64,000 nucleotides of DNA from Isochrysis galbana (lineage: Eukaryota; Haptophyta; Isochrysidales; Isochrysidaceae), in contig CM030942.1 in the NCBI GenBank assembly GCA_018136815.1, forward strand, positions 1,821,171 to 1,885,170, written 5' to 3'. Below are positions 55,511 to 64,000 of the stretch, piece by piece. Numbering within the stretch: position 1 is the stretch's first letter; each line of letters starts with the position of its first letter. The position numbers and the translations under genes were made by a program. Below the pieces are notes generated by a model. It saw only the letters and a program-made list of their open reading frames with translations. It had not been told where the DNA came from and did no database searches.

Positions 55511-56331
55511 TCCTAGGGGGACCACCTCCACCTGTCGCCACGAAAATCTTAAAATCTTCGCCAGAAAATGGTGCGATGTGCGATTCTCCTCACCCCTCAC
55601 CCCTCACCCTCACCCCTCCATCCTGCCCATTGCACACGCTCTGGCTCTGGCAGAGCGCTCTGGGGCTCTACCGGTAAAGACTAAAGACCCGCAGCGCCCG
55701 CCACGGGAGTGATGCCTCTTCCGGGAGGTGATGGCGATTGAACGCTTTTCCATGTGTAGGCTGGTGGTGATTGAAGGCTTTTCCATGCTGTGGGGGTGAT
55801 GGCGATTGAACGCGTTCCACGTGTAGGCTGACGGTGATTGAACGTTTTTCCATGCTGTGGGTGATGGTGATTGAGCGCTTCTCGCCTGTTTACAGCCTGC
55901 GTTTTTGCCACCGGGCGCCCCCCCAACCCCGCGCCCTTCGGCACCCCCGCCCCCCCCCCCCTGACGGCATATCTTTGGTGCCCAAAAGCCCACAAAGAGA
56001 ACATTGTACATTGTTCCTCCCCTCTCCCCGCCCCGCGCCCCGCGGCTCTCCGCTCTCCCCCATCCCCCATCCAGCATCCCGGATCCATCCACACATCCAC
56101 ACAAGATGGTGCGGCAGATATCTCTTATGCAGCCCTTCTCTCCCCGCTCTCCACGAAAAAGTACAAAACGAAGCAGCCATTTGCATGCTGCGCTCCCGGC
56201 AGTAAAGAGTTCATGATGGGGTTTCTTAATTAATGGTTCATGGTGCACCCGTTCTGTAGTAGTGGAGTACTAAGTTTATAGTTTATAACTATCCCATTCT
56301 CGTTCGTTCGCGCGCGACCGCGCTCCGCACG
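55511..56331. other. Intergenic with a minisatellite
   Basis: 55728-55890 repeats GGTGATGGCGATTGAACGC, CTTTTCCATG and GTGTAGGCTG in a unit of about 68 bp, itself made of two half-units; about 2.3 copies. 55905-56230 is C-rich with no gene. TACTAAGTTTATAGTTTATAA at 56264-56287 resembles the element 5'-end motif but does not form the palindrome. Confidence 0.45.
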
Positions 56332-57228
56332 ATGCAGCTTCGCTGCCCCGCGGGCCTCGCAATGGCGCTCTCGGTGGCACTCCGCCCACACGAGGCACGC
56401 CGACCAATGATGATTTTCCCAGAGGGGGCACAGCCCGAGCCTCGCGAGGCGCTCGCTGCTGAGGAGATCCACGCGGAGGTCACTGGCTTCTGGACCATCT
56501 ACGACGAGCTGGCCATGCAGGACTCGCTTAACGTCGTCTCAGACGGCGGCCCGATGAATACGCCGCTCTTCAGCACAAACATGGTGCTCCGTGTAGACGG
56601 CCAGGCCTCGCGCGGCTCCGATTTTCCGGGTGGGGAGTGGTCGCTCGTTGAGGATGGGATCCGTCGGCGGCTCAAGATGGTCTTGCGCAATCGGAGGCTG
56701 CAGCAGGAGCGGCGTTATGATGGGCTGCTGTTCTCCCTCTCTATGGCAGACCCGGAGGCAATGCCGCAGGATGAGCTCGTGAAAGCTGCGATGGGGTCTG
56801 ACGACGGGGCTGGTGCTGTTGATGGCTCATCAACGCTGCGCATCGTGGGTACTGTCACCACCTGGAATGTCACCTCTCCAAATGGTGAAGGCGCTGTGAT
56901 GATAGGAGATAAAGTCTCATTCTCAATGGTCAAGTTGGCCGTAGACCGCACCAAACTCGTACCTACCATCAAACCATGGAGCCGCGAATTAACACCGGAA
57001 GAATTGGAGGAAGAGATGAAAACGCAGCGAGCGAAGGACAGGGAGGACGCAGAGGAAATACGCAAGCTCATCAATGACGTGCGCGAGGCAAAGAAAAATG
57101 GGTCTTGGACAGGACCGTCAAGCCTTGACAGTGTCGAGCAAGTGCAATGGGGACGGCTCGGTGCCAAGGAATCTACTGATGGGGAGACGAGCGAGGGGAA
57201 TCGCAGCGATGAGGAGCTGTTGCCATGA
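56332..57228 (+). CDS. Conserved-looking hypothetical protein, 298 aa
   Basis: A single-exon ORF with normal amino-acid composition from the ATG at 56332. Residues about 45-215 look like a beta-rich fold (VTGFWTIYDELAM, GGEWSLVEDGIRRRLKMVLR, RYDGLLFSLSMADP, LRIVGTVTTWNVTSPNGEGA, IGDKVSFSMVKLAVDRTKL). Residues about 225-265 form a charged helix, perhaps a coiled coil (ELTPEELEEEMKTQRAKDRE). The N-terminus is basic and Ala/Leu-rich and could be a weak targeting sequence. I do not recognise the family; a lipocalin-like or immunoglobulin-like beta barrel is possible. It is flanked by intergenic repeats on the left and an AT-richer spacer on the right. Confidence 0.6.
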   Translation: MQLRCPAGLAMALSVALRPHEARRPMMIFPEGAQPEPREALAAEEIHAEVTGFWTIYDELAMQDSLNVVSDGGPMNTPLFSTNMVLRVDGQASRGSDFPGGEWSLVEDGIRRRLKMVLRNRRLQQERRYDGLLFSLSMADPEAMPQDELVKAAMGSDDGAGAVDGSSTLRIVGTVTTWNVTSPNGEGAVMIGDKVSFSMVKLAVDRTKLVPTIKPWSRELTPEELEEEMKTQRAKDREDAEEIRKLINDVREAKKNGSWTGPSSLDSVEQVQWGRLGAKESTDGETSEGNRSDEELLP

Positions 57229-57986
57229 TGCCCCAGGTCGGGTGCTCCGTCGAACTCTTGGAAGATGTAGGGCACGCTGCGGGCTGCGGACTTTCGTCTT
57301 TTGGTGACGAGGAGGCTCACTCTAACCTCTTTATGTACACATCGAGTGGTGGAGAGGTCCATTTCTTTCAATTTCGAATGCCACCGAAACAGCAACTGAC
57401 ATGTGTTGTTGGTAGGAACAGAGAAGAATTCCAGCGTTGTGTGGCGCCTTGACATTGCCTACCTTCGCCATTTCCTCCGGTCTATGTCAGTCTCTAGAAA
57501 ACTTGAAAAAGTTCTCTATCTCCAGAATATTGTCAAACAAACAAACATATGCCTCGTCTCATGTTCAATTAATATTTTTCTGGTATACATGACACGCTAG
57601 AGAAGGCTAGGTTACGATGGACGATAGGAAGTAAAGTAGGCCCTCTCTCTCTTCGTAGCGAGTCTTCAGTCTTTGTAAATTTTACTTGAGTACAAGGCAG
57701 TCTTTATATTTGAAGGTAGCTTGGACACACCAAGGCCGTGAACGGGAAATTTGAGAAGAGATAAATATGGAGGGAGAGAGCGGGGGTCGGTTCACGGCGG
57801 AAGGGGTTGCGGGCTCCCCCCCCCACCCCACCTTTCTCGTCTGCCGAGGAGCGCGGCGAGCTCGACGGGCGGCGAGGAAGAGGCGGCAGACGAGAAGCCG
57901 GGCCGGCGAGACAGCTGAGTGAGCGTACTTCGGGGAGCCGGCGCCCCCCTGGCTTCTTTTTCAGCCTGTATCTCTGCTGGCAGCAG
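57229..57986. other. Spacer between the 298-aa gene and the M23 peptidase gene
   Basis: 57229-57730 is AT-richer than average and has no gene. 57810-57830 has a C run. In-frame codons upstream of the M23 ATG continue open to 57807 but read Arg/Gly/Pro-rich sequence and lack an ATG, so I treat them as 5' UTR. Confidence 0.45.
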
Positions 57987-59651
57987 ATGGATCTGGCGGA
58001 GCCCTCGGCCGCAGAGCCATCGGTGTGGAGGCTTCCCTTCTGTGTTGCGGACGAGGATGCACCATCATACCGTATGCGGACTTCCGGTTTCCATCGCCTC
58101 TTCCAGTGCTTGCTGCCACCCAGAAGGATCTTCCAGGATGGGGAGCTGGTCCAGGGCGTAGGTGGTGCACACACACACCAGAATGAGCTGCTATATGCAT
58201 ATGATTTCGCTTTGGCAGAAGGCACGCCGGTCCTAGCCGCGCGCGAAGGCTTTGTTGTTGCCACTTGCGACGAGTTCAAGTCCGGTGGACCTCGTCCAGA
58301 GCTTCGTCCTTTTGCAAACTACCTGGTGATCCGCCATGATGACGGGCTTTATTCGCGGTATTTCCACCTTGCACATGCCTCCATATGTGTGAAGGTGGGC
58401 GAGCGTGTCGAGCCAGGAGATGTCGTCGCCGGCTCCGGCAATACGGGCTTTTCATCTGGGCCGCATCTTCATTTCGATGTAGTGGATGTGCTGCCGACTG
58501 AAACTTCCGTCCTGCAACTCATGATTGAGGAGAGCGAGGGTAGAGGAAGGCACAAGATAGTTCCGTTGAGCTCACGTAAGTGCACCATTGCGCCATCAGC
58601 ACTAGCTGACCTTTCTGGTCCTGAGACGGCTTCGCTGGCCGAACCTGCAGGGTGTCAGCAATCGACAGCAGTAGTCGACGAGCAACCGCAGAGCATCGCT
58701 GCAGCATTTTGTCCCAAACTTCCGCCTGCGAATGCTCCTCTTTGTGCTCGCCTGGAGCTCGGTTCTCCGCGTGACGGCTCATCTGACATTGACCCGGCGT
58801 GTGCCGGCGCGATTGTCATACTATACCGATGTGACCAGGTCGACTTTTTTGATAAGGTGAAGGTCATTGAGCAGCCCCAGTCAATGCGTTGCCTTGTTTT
58901 TGCAGTCAACTTCAAACACTCCCTGCTCTCTGTATGCCCTCAGGTTAAGCGTGCAGAGACGGCGGGGGCTCTGGCGGCAATAATAGTGAATCATAAGACG
59001 TCGCCGCCTGTTCAGACAATGGGCTGGACTGGTGCAGTCAAGGCTGCTGCAGCCGAGGCGGAGTATGCGAGTGAAGTAAATTTCGCTGAAAGAACAGGTG
59101 AAGCTCAAGGGCTCAATCGCTCGGATCTCGCCCCAAAGATACCTTCTCTTATGATTTCCTTGCGCGACGGACGTGCGATTGAGCGGATGCTTCTACAAGG
59201 AGCTCCTCTTTGGGCTAGTATTTCGGAGTCGCCGCTTTGTCATCGTTTTGAAGGTGGTCATCGCGCAGCGAGAGCGGCCCTTGCAGCCGATGCGCTTGCA
59301 CTAGCCGCCAATTCATCTCCATCCAATCTTGCAGCCGATTCGTCCGCTAAAGCCGCTTCGGGGCTTGCTGGATGCATCCGGCAAGGGCAGGATGGCTGTA
59401 CCCATGTTATCGCTCCGGCTCCTTTGCCTTATCCGTGGCCTCTCTATGTTCCCGTTACCCAACCAGTGAGCTTTTACCGTGCGAGAGACCCATTTGCGAA
59501 AGGTGCGATAGAGGCGTATATGCCAATCCTCGGTGAGGTCCCACCTGTTGAGGTGCAGCGGGCCACAAGTTTAGGACTCAGCGCTCGAATTGGTACGCAA
59601 AGAAACAGACTTTGCAATACTAATAGCAATGCTGAGAGGGTGAGCATGTGA
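57987..59651 (+). CDS. M23-family metallopeptidase (LytM-like) with C-terminal PA-like domain
   Basis: 554 aa from the first in-frame ATG (57987, MDLAEPS). Residues about 55-180 are an M23 domain: HTHQNELLYAYDFAL (zinc His ... Asp pair), GTPVLAAREGFVV, NYLVIRHDDGLYSRYFHL, GERVEPGDVVAGSGNTG and SGPHLHFDV (HxH motif). In bacteria this fold cuts peptidoglycan cross-bridges; eukaryotic members are uncommon and their substrates mostly unknown. Residues about 270-400 resemble a protease-associated domain (CAGAIVILYRCDQVDFFDKV, ETAGALAAIIVNHK, KIPSLMISLRDG). No signal peptide is evident at this start. The last codons (59640-59651) lie against a truncated LINE copy, so the native C-terminus may have been altered by that insertion. 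Bacterial ancestry is likely for the catalytic domain, by inference. Confidence 0.8.
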   Translation: MDLAEPSAAEPSVWRLPFCVADEDAPSYRMRTSGFHRLFQCLLPPRRIFQDGELVQGVGGAHTHQNELLYAYDFALAEGTPVLAAREGFVVATCDEFKSGGPRPELRPFANYLVIRHDDGLYSRYFHLAHASICVKVGERVEPGDVVAGSGNTGFSSGPHLHFDVVDVLPTETSVLQLMIEESEGRGRHKIVPLSSRKCTIAPSALADLSGPETASLAEPAGCQQSTAVVDEQPQSIAAAFCPKLPPANAPLCARLELGSPRDGSSDIDPACAGAIVILYRCDQVDFFDKVKVIEQPQSMRCLVFAVNFKHSLLSVCPQVKRAETAGALAAIIVNHKTSPPVQTMGWTGAVKAAAAEAEYASEVNFAERTGEAQGLNRSDLAPKIPSLMISLRDGRAIERMLLQGAPLWASISESPLCHRFEGGHRAARAALAADALALAANSSPSNLAADSSAKAASGLAGCIRQGQDGCTHVIAPAPLPYPWPLYVPVTQPVSFYRARDPFAKGAIEAYMPILGEVPPVEVQRATSLGLSARIGTQRNRLCNTNSNAERVSM

Positions 59652-59654
59652 ACA

Positions 59655-60622
59655 TGAAGCGTACATGGAATACATGGGAAAACGGGCTGAAAGGCCCGAA
59701 ACATCTAGAATTCCCCCTAGCGGACGAATACACACTTGACGGGAAAACACAGCTAGACCAAGTCACCGTGTCAGACATAACGCGCGAGCTCATAACAAGC
59801 GGCCCCTGCGCCAAGCCACAGCCGGCGCGAGAAACGTGGACGCGAAAGCTGGAAATGACACACGACGAATGGAAACACGTGGCGCAACTATACACCCACC
59901 CCCTGCTAAAACACACGGACAAACACCCCCACTTTAAGCACATCACCCACAGGAGGCTGGGCACACGGAACCGGTTCACGACGGCAGCCACCACGAAATG
60001 TAGACTCTGCGGAAAATACCGCGAAGACTCGACACACCTAGCCAGATGCTCCTCCACGGTTTGGATATTCCAAACCATAGAGGCCGTGGCGGGTTTCACC
60101 CCCGCGTGCGACAGAGCGACAGACAGACAAACCAGAAGCTCAAAGACAGACTATTCGCATACCCGAACACACCGACACCCGATAGCCTCAAAGCCCTCTA
60201 CCTAATAGCATGGAGATACATAATAGGCGACTTCTACAGAGTAGAATTCGACCAGTACTCATTCCATCACGTGCCGGTAATCGAAAGAACCTTGAGCAGG
60301 TTCACGGTCCTCGTCAGAGGCCTTAGGCTCCCTGACGGAACCTCGACCGCGCGCACAAACAAGGCCTCCCAGGGCAGAAAGCCGAAGATCAAGACCCCAC
60401 GGGACCTCAGCACCCCCGTATACAAAACTAATCAAAAAGGAAACCTGGTCATGAGTATAAATCTGAAGCTGGTAGCACAAGCGCTTGACATGGTGGAGCG
60501 GCTCGCCTAAACACGAACGCTCCCTCGAGGCGCACCGCCTCTCACCCCGCTGGCACCGACGGCGTTCTGCGATCGAAGCCATGCCGTGACTAGAGGTGAG
60601 GGAGCCTGGGTGAAAAAAAAAA
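59655..60622 (+). mobile_element. LINE copy 3, 5'-truncated, ending in an A run
   Basis: Homology to copies 1 and 2 begins at about 59668 (TWENGLKGPKHLEFPLADEY against ARWEGGLKGPRFMEYPLADEY). It includes the zinc finger CRLCGKYREDSTHLARC (C-x2-C-x8-H-x3-C). A frameshift near 60120 moves the tail into another frame (60046-60510), which ends LVAQALDMVERLA, matching copy 1's end. A 3' UTR of about 100 bp is followed by ten A at 60613-60622. Only the last third of ORF2 is present. I did not find a convincing target-site duplication. Confidence 0.8.
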
Positions 60623-60899
60623 CATCGCTGCATCATGGGGTCAGAATATTTTTTTCGCGGGACATGGGGAAGTTTTCCCCTACCTCTCCCCCGCGCAATC
60701 CGAAGTGGGAGCGGAGCGATGGCGACCGACCCGCTGGGACAGGCCGACCTTCGCCGCGCTCCAGCGAGAGTGCGTCGGAGGTCAGCCCACCATTTTTGCT
60801 GGGGCTCGGACAAGATGGCCACGGGTGACCCGTCGGCGGTCTCACCGGTGTTTCGCGCCACCGCATTCGACCGTTTTTTCTTTTACCTGCCCACGCAGC
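60623..60899. other. Spacer upstream of a 180-aa ORF
   Basis: No feature recognised. Frames extend through it but without an in-frame ATG before 60900. Confidence 0.35.
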
Positions 60900-61442
60900 A
60901 TGGCTGCCAGCCCCACCACAGCACCCAACATGCCCCTGGCTGAGGGGACAGAGAATGACCTGCCTACACGGGCCTACACGCACAGCACACTAGACATCAA
61001 CGGTGCGCTCCCGACTAGCACTCTAACTGGCCTGCCCGCGCACTCCAAACGCGCACTCCAGCTGCAGAAAGTTTATCTCAGCGTTTGGTGCGCTGCTCAC
61101 GTAGGCATGCACTTACAATCGACCGATGCGCTGCACAAGTACATGAGCTTCACGGACTCGCTCACAGAGGAACAGCGGGTACTCTTTGGTGAATTCCTGG
61201 CGGCGCAGACCGACTCACCTGCGCAAGATATTGGAGCAGAGTTATTCGACATCAGCGAGGTGGACGACATGCGCGAGCAGCAGCCGTGTCAGAAGTTCTA
61301 CTCACCTGGTTCAGCGGAGGCGACGATGCACGAAGTGCTCCTCCTGTCGGTGCTCATCGCCAAAAAAATTGGAATTTTATCACGTCGGCGCGCGCGTGCG
61401 CGAAAGAATAAGGAGCTGAGACTCGGAGGGTCGTCTAGTTAG
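60900..61442 (+). CDS. Hypothetical protein, 180 aa
   Basis: The ATG at 60900 (MAASPTTAPN) opens a frame of ordinary composition: LPAHSKRALQLQKVYLSVWC, MHLQSTDALHKYMSFTDSLT, EEQRVLFGEFLAAQ, ISEVDDMREQQPCQ, EVLLLSVLIAKKIG, then a basic tail (RRRARARKNKELR). It is mostly helical by eye with no membrane segment. I recognise no family. Being next to a LINE tail, it could be part of another mobile element. Confidence 0.4.
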   Translation: MAASPTTAPNMPLAEGTENDLPTRAYTHSTLDINGALPTSTLTGLPAHSKRALQLQKVYLSVWCAAHVGMHLQSTDALHKYMSFTDSLTEEQRVLFGEFLAAQTDSPAQDIGAELFDISEVDDMREQQPCQKFYSPGSAEATMHEVLLLSVLIAKKIGILSRRRARARKNKELRLGGSSS

Positions 61443-62055
61443 GGCATATGGAGGTCATCCATGCATTTTTTTTTGCTATAAGAAAGCGATCATGAGAACC
61501 CGATTTTTACTGTCCCCACCTCTACCGTGACCCCTCGCACCCTTGAGCCCTCAGTGCCTTGTGTGTGGTCTCTCGCTAGAAATCACCCACTAGAGATTGA
61601 CTCAATCTGTTCCTATGGACCCAACACCGCCCTCTGCACCGCCAAATCCGCCCTCGCCGCCGCGCGCGGACCCCGTTACCACTGCACCCGTGCCCAAGCC
61701 TTCCCAAGTATCTTCACCCGCTACCCAAGTTGATAGGCCGCCTACGGACGCGTGGGTTGCCAAGGATGGAGTCTCAGGAGCCTTACCTGTATCCTGGGGT
61801 CAGCCCATCTCCACATTCTCCCGTATTTGGGTGTTGCACCAAGGCTTTTGATGGCCCGCGCCTTTGCGCGCATCATGCTCAATGATCATGGCCCCACCGC
61901 TCCAACGGTAGTTGATAGCCTATACATGAGGCTGTGTAGCTATCTATACCTTGTATGGTACACACACCACAGGGCCCTAAATAAATGCACCAAGCAAGTA
62001 CAAGCACGTCAGGATCATGATTGATGCGCTCATGATTGATGCGGACCGAGGACCT
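61443..62055. other. Intergenic; one 78-codon Pro-rich ORF
   Basis: An ATG at 61615 opens MDPTPPSAPPNPPSPPRADP... to 61851, with a Trp-containing tail (DAWVAKDGVSGALPVSWGQP). It is too short and simple to call. 61860-62050 holds nothing recognised. Confidence 0.25.
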
Positions 62056-62964
62056 CTATGCTATGGCATCTGCCAAGGCAAGCGAGACACCACGAGGTTG
62101 CAGCACGTGGCGATCGATAGCGATAGCGGCACCATTTTCGTGGTTGGCGGCCGAGACGTAGTCCGCTGCGGCCTGCACTTCCGCTTTCGCATTCCCCATG
62201 GCCACTGAGATGCCAGCGAGGCGCAACATGTCGAGGTCATTCTCTGCATCCCCGATGGCCAGTACTTGGGATGGGCACACATTCATGGCACTCAGCATGA
62301 GCTCGACTCCCGTCCCCTTGGAGGCCCCGAATGGCAGCACCTCCAGCATCTCTGGAGGCCCGCTGCACACCAAGGACGCAACCCCACCTAATCTTTCAGC
62401 GAGAAGTGGACGCAGTTCAGACATACGTTCAGCATCATCTAGCAACATCAGCTTGTTGACTCTGTGATTCGCAATGATGGAACGCCACGGCCCAAGCACT
62501 TCCGGGTCCGGGTCATGCGCTGACGCGAGGAAACTAGTCCATTTGCATCGGCTTGCACAAAGGGATCGGTCGCCACTAAACCCTACAAGAGAGACACCAT
62601 GATCTGCTGCAAACGATGCCACCTCTCGGCTGATGTCATCCTCAAGCGCGATATCGGAGAGGAGCTCCGCGCCTGGGCCGTATACAATAAGGCCATTCAA
62701 AAAGACGCCAGGAGTCTGTTCCTCCTTCATCCGCTGCCCCAGCGAGCCGAGCGCCTGGTACGCGCCGACTCTGCCACGGCCAGTGCAAGGGCAGAACTGC
62801 ACCTCCTCCATTGCCTGCAGCACGACCCGACGAGTGTGCTCGGTCACCGTGTGCTGGGGTGTGAGCAGAGTTCCATCGATATCGCAGCAAACAAGCTGGA
62901 TCGGACTCGTCGGCCGTGAAATCACACAGAGCGCCGCCAGAATGCTGGTGAGGGCCACCGCCAT
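62056..62964 (-). CDS. HAD-superfamily phosphatase, Cof type
   Basis: 302 aa from the ATG at 62964. The N-terminus MAVALTSILAALCVISRPTS is hydrophobic and may be a signal peptide or organelle-targeting start. HAD motifs: CDIDGTLL (motif I, nucleophile and acid Asp), FLNGLIVYG with PCTGRGRVG (motif II region), ASKGTGVELML (motif III Lys), IGDAENDLDML and SVAMGNAKAEV (motif IV). The C2-type cap between motifs II and III places it in the Cof/IIB subfamily, which hydrolyse sugar phosphates, nucleotides or flavin phosphates. The substrate cannot be read. Length is normal for the family (260-300 aa). Single exon. Confidence 0.85.
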   Translation of the reverse strand: MAVALTSILAALCVISRPTSPIQLVCCDIDGTLLTPQHTVTEHTRRVVLQAMEEVQFCPCTGRGRVGAYQALGSLGQRMKEEQTPGVFLNGLIVYGPGAELLSDIALEDDISREVASFAADHGVSLVGFSGDRSLCASRCKWTSFLASAHDPDPEVLGPWRSIIANHRVNKLMLLDDAERMSELRPLLAERLGGVASLVCSGPPEMLEVLPFGASKGTGVELMLSAMNVCPSQVLAIGDAENDLDMLRLAGISVAMGNAKAEVQAAADYVSAANHENGAAIAIDRHVLQPRGVSLALADAIA

Positions 62965-63665
62965 GCCGCAGCCGACTGATTCTGCTTCTGCTGGTTGGCC
63001 TCGACGAGCCGCGTTTCTAACTTAGCTTGGATCTGGTATTTTCTAGTAGTATTTTCGCGGGTCTTTCAGCGATCTGCTGCTGCGCGTGGGGAAGGAAAGA
63101 AGGGAGGGAGGGCATCTGCTCTGTTATAGAGGGAGAGAGAGAGAGATAATCTAATCAGACCTCTTCTTCTTACTCATTTCTCCATCTTCCCCCCCCCCCC
63201 CCCCCCACTCTCTCTCCTACTCTCTCTCCCTTCTAAGATGAAAAGAACAGGCCCAGCGACTCCTTTGACCAGACCTAAAGATAGTGGCGTGCGGCGCTCT
63301 CGCTGCACTCCTCTCTCGCCGCGCTCTCTAAAAGTAGAGAAGAGAGAGCGGAGTCTCTCCCGCCTGCATACGAATCCAGAGAGACGAAGGTTGGGAGTAT
63401 CATTAAAGTAGGGAGACTGAGAGATGAAAGTGGAGAGACTCAGAAGAGGAGACGGAGATTCTCGCGCCCGCCGCCTCTCCCCCCCTCCCCCCCCCCGCTC
63501 CGCGCCCCCCGCGCTCTCCAGGGCCTTCTCTCTCCTTCTCAATGCTTCTCTTCTCCCCCTCCCCCCGCTCTCTTCCCGGCCTCCTCCCCCCGACCGCAAA
63601 CGCGTGGCAAGCCTCCCGCCGCACTGAGCCGCCGCCAAAGCCGTCCCCACGCTGCCCTCCCACCC
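62965..63665. other. Divergent intergenic region with purine/pyrimidine tracts
   Basis: Separates the minus-strand HAD gene from the plus-strand gene at 63666. It contains a (GA)n run (about 63131-63147), a C run (about 63190-63206), CT-rich stretches to 63540 and C-rich low complexity. The region is probably a shared promoter. Long frames on both strands are composition artefacts. Confidence 0.45.
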
Positions 63666-64000
63666 ATGGCGCGGAACACAGGAGCTTACGTGGGTCTCCT
63701 GCTTCTCCTACGCCACGCGGACGCCCTCCTCCGCGCCCCAGTTCCTCAGCCCCAGCTCGGCCCGGTGCTGGTCCGCTCGCGCTGTGTGCCGCCGCTCTGC
63801 TGTTCGCGGGCTGAGCTAGCGGAGCTTGAGAGCGAGCCGTCGGTTGCAGGCCCAAGTGAGGCGCCGACGACCTTCATGCCCCAGCAGGAGCGTATCCGCG
63901 CTCCAGTCCGACGCGCTCTGCTCACCACTAGCGTGGTCGCTATGCTGGTGCTGCTGGGCCGTGTTGTCGTCGTGAGGCTCGCACCTCACCTCGCTGGGCT
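63666..64000 (+). CDS. 5' end of a secreted or organelle-targeted protein (partial)
   Basis: The ATG at 63666 (CACCCATGGCG) opens a frame that runs off the window: MARNTGAYVGLLLLLRHADA (signal-peptide-like), then CVPPLCCSRAELAELESEPS, and a hydrophobic stretch LLTTSVVAMLVLLGRVVVV that could be a membrane helix. In algae with secondary plastids, a signal peptide followed by a transit-like region is usual for plastid proteins, so that is one possibility. The family is unknown because only about 111 residues are visible, and a splice site may lie within it. Confidence 0.5.
   Translation, partial: MARNTGAYVGLLLLLRHADALLRAPVPQPQLGPVLVRSRCVPPLCCSRAELAELESEPSVAGPSEAPTTFMPQQERIRAPVRRALLTTSVVAMLVLLGRVVVVRLAPHLAG

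Overview
This is a nuclear window from a GC-rich, repeat-laden eukaryotic genome, most likely a unicellular alga or a related protist. The host genes have short GT-AG introns of about 90-400 nt, and two GC-AG introns are inferred with the donor context CAG|GCG. They encode eukaryote-only proteins: a four-domain Ca2+-channel-like protein, an Aquarius-type spliceosomal helicase, an ATP9/Neo1-type P4-ATPase and LRRC40. There is also a giant secreted proline-rich wall-type glycoprotein. A haptophyte is my best guess from GC content, GC-AG introns and repeat load. That is inference, not proof. Two runs of exactly 100 N (4301-4400, 44401-44500) mark scaffold gaps in a draft assembly.

Layout. 1-10 kb is a transposon pile-up. 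An LTR fragment is followed by LINE-derived copy 1 (638-4100, minus strand, 14-bp target-site duplication), a gap, and an LTR at 4743. That LTR is split by LINE-derived copy 2 (4786-9123, plus strand, 16-bp duplication), which is itself split by a small element (7924-8810, 17-bp duplication). A 189-bp-arm inverted duplication follows at 9622-10036. The channel gene fills 11.5-18.2 kb. 18.2-24 kb holds another LTR fossil and short repeat families. LRRC40 lies at 24.1-26.0 kb (minus), a LINE reverse-transcriptase fragment at 28.2-28.8 kb, AQR at 30.3-35.8 kb (plus), and ATP9 at 38.1-42.2 kb (minus).

43.0-43.6 kb carries long trinucleotide tracts, followed by a discoidin/fucolectin-type domain fragment. 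The proline-rich glycoprotein occupies 44.5-51.6 kb (minus) and runs into a gap. 53.6-55.5 kb has a transposase-like remnant and a LINE 5' fragment. The right end holds an unrecognised 298-aa gene, an M23 peptidase with a PA-like domain whose 3' end abuts a truncated LINE copy, a 180-aa hypothetical, a HAD phosphatase (minus), and the 5' end of a secreted or organelle-targeted protein that leaves the window.

The host genes are unrelated housekeeping and surface functions with no operon logic. The coherent story is in the mobile elements. Two LINE-derived copies have independently lost endonuclease and reverse-transcriptase core but keep the ORF1 protein and the ORF2 C-terminal zinc-finger tail, in one copy as a single unbroken 1,030-codon ORF. 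Several element 5' ends carry a palindrome just before the ATG whose stem sequence changes between copies while pairing is kept. Two copies end in a sense-strand oligo-T tract, and short repeats share one of these 3' ends.
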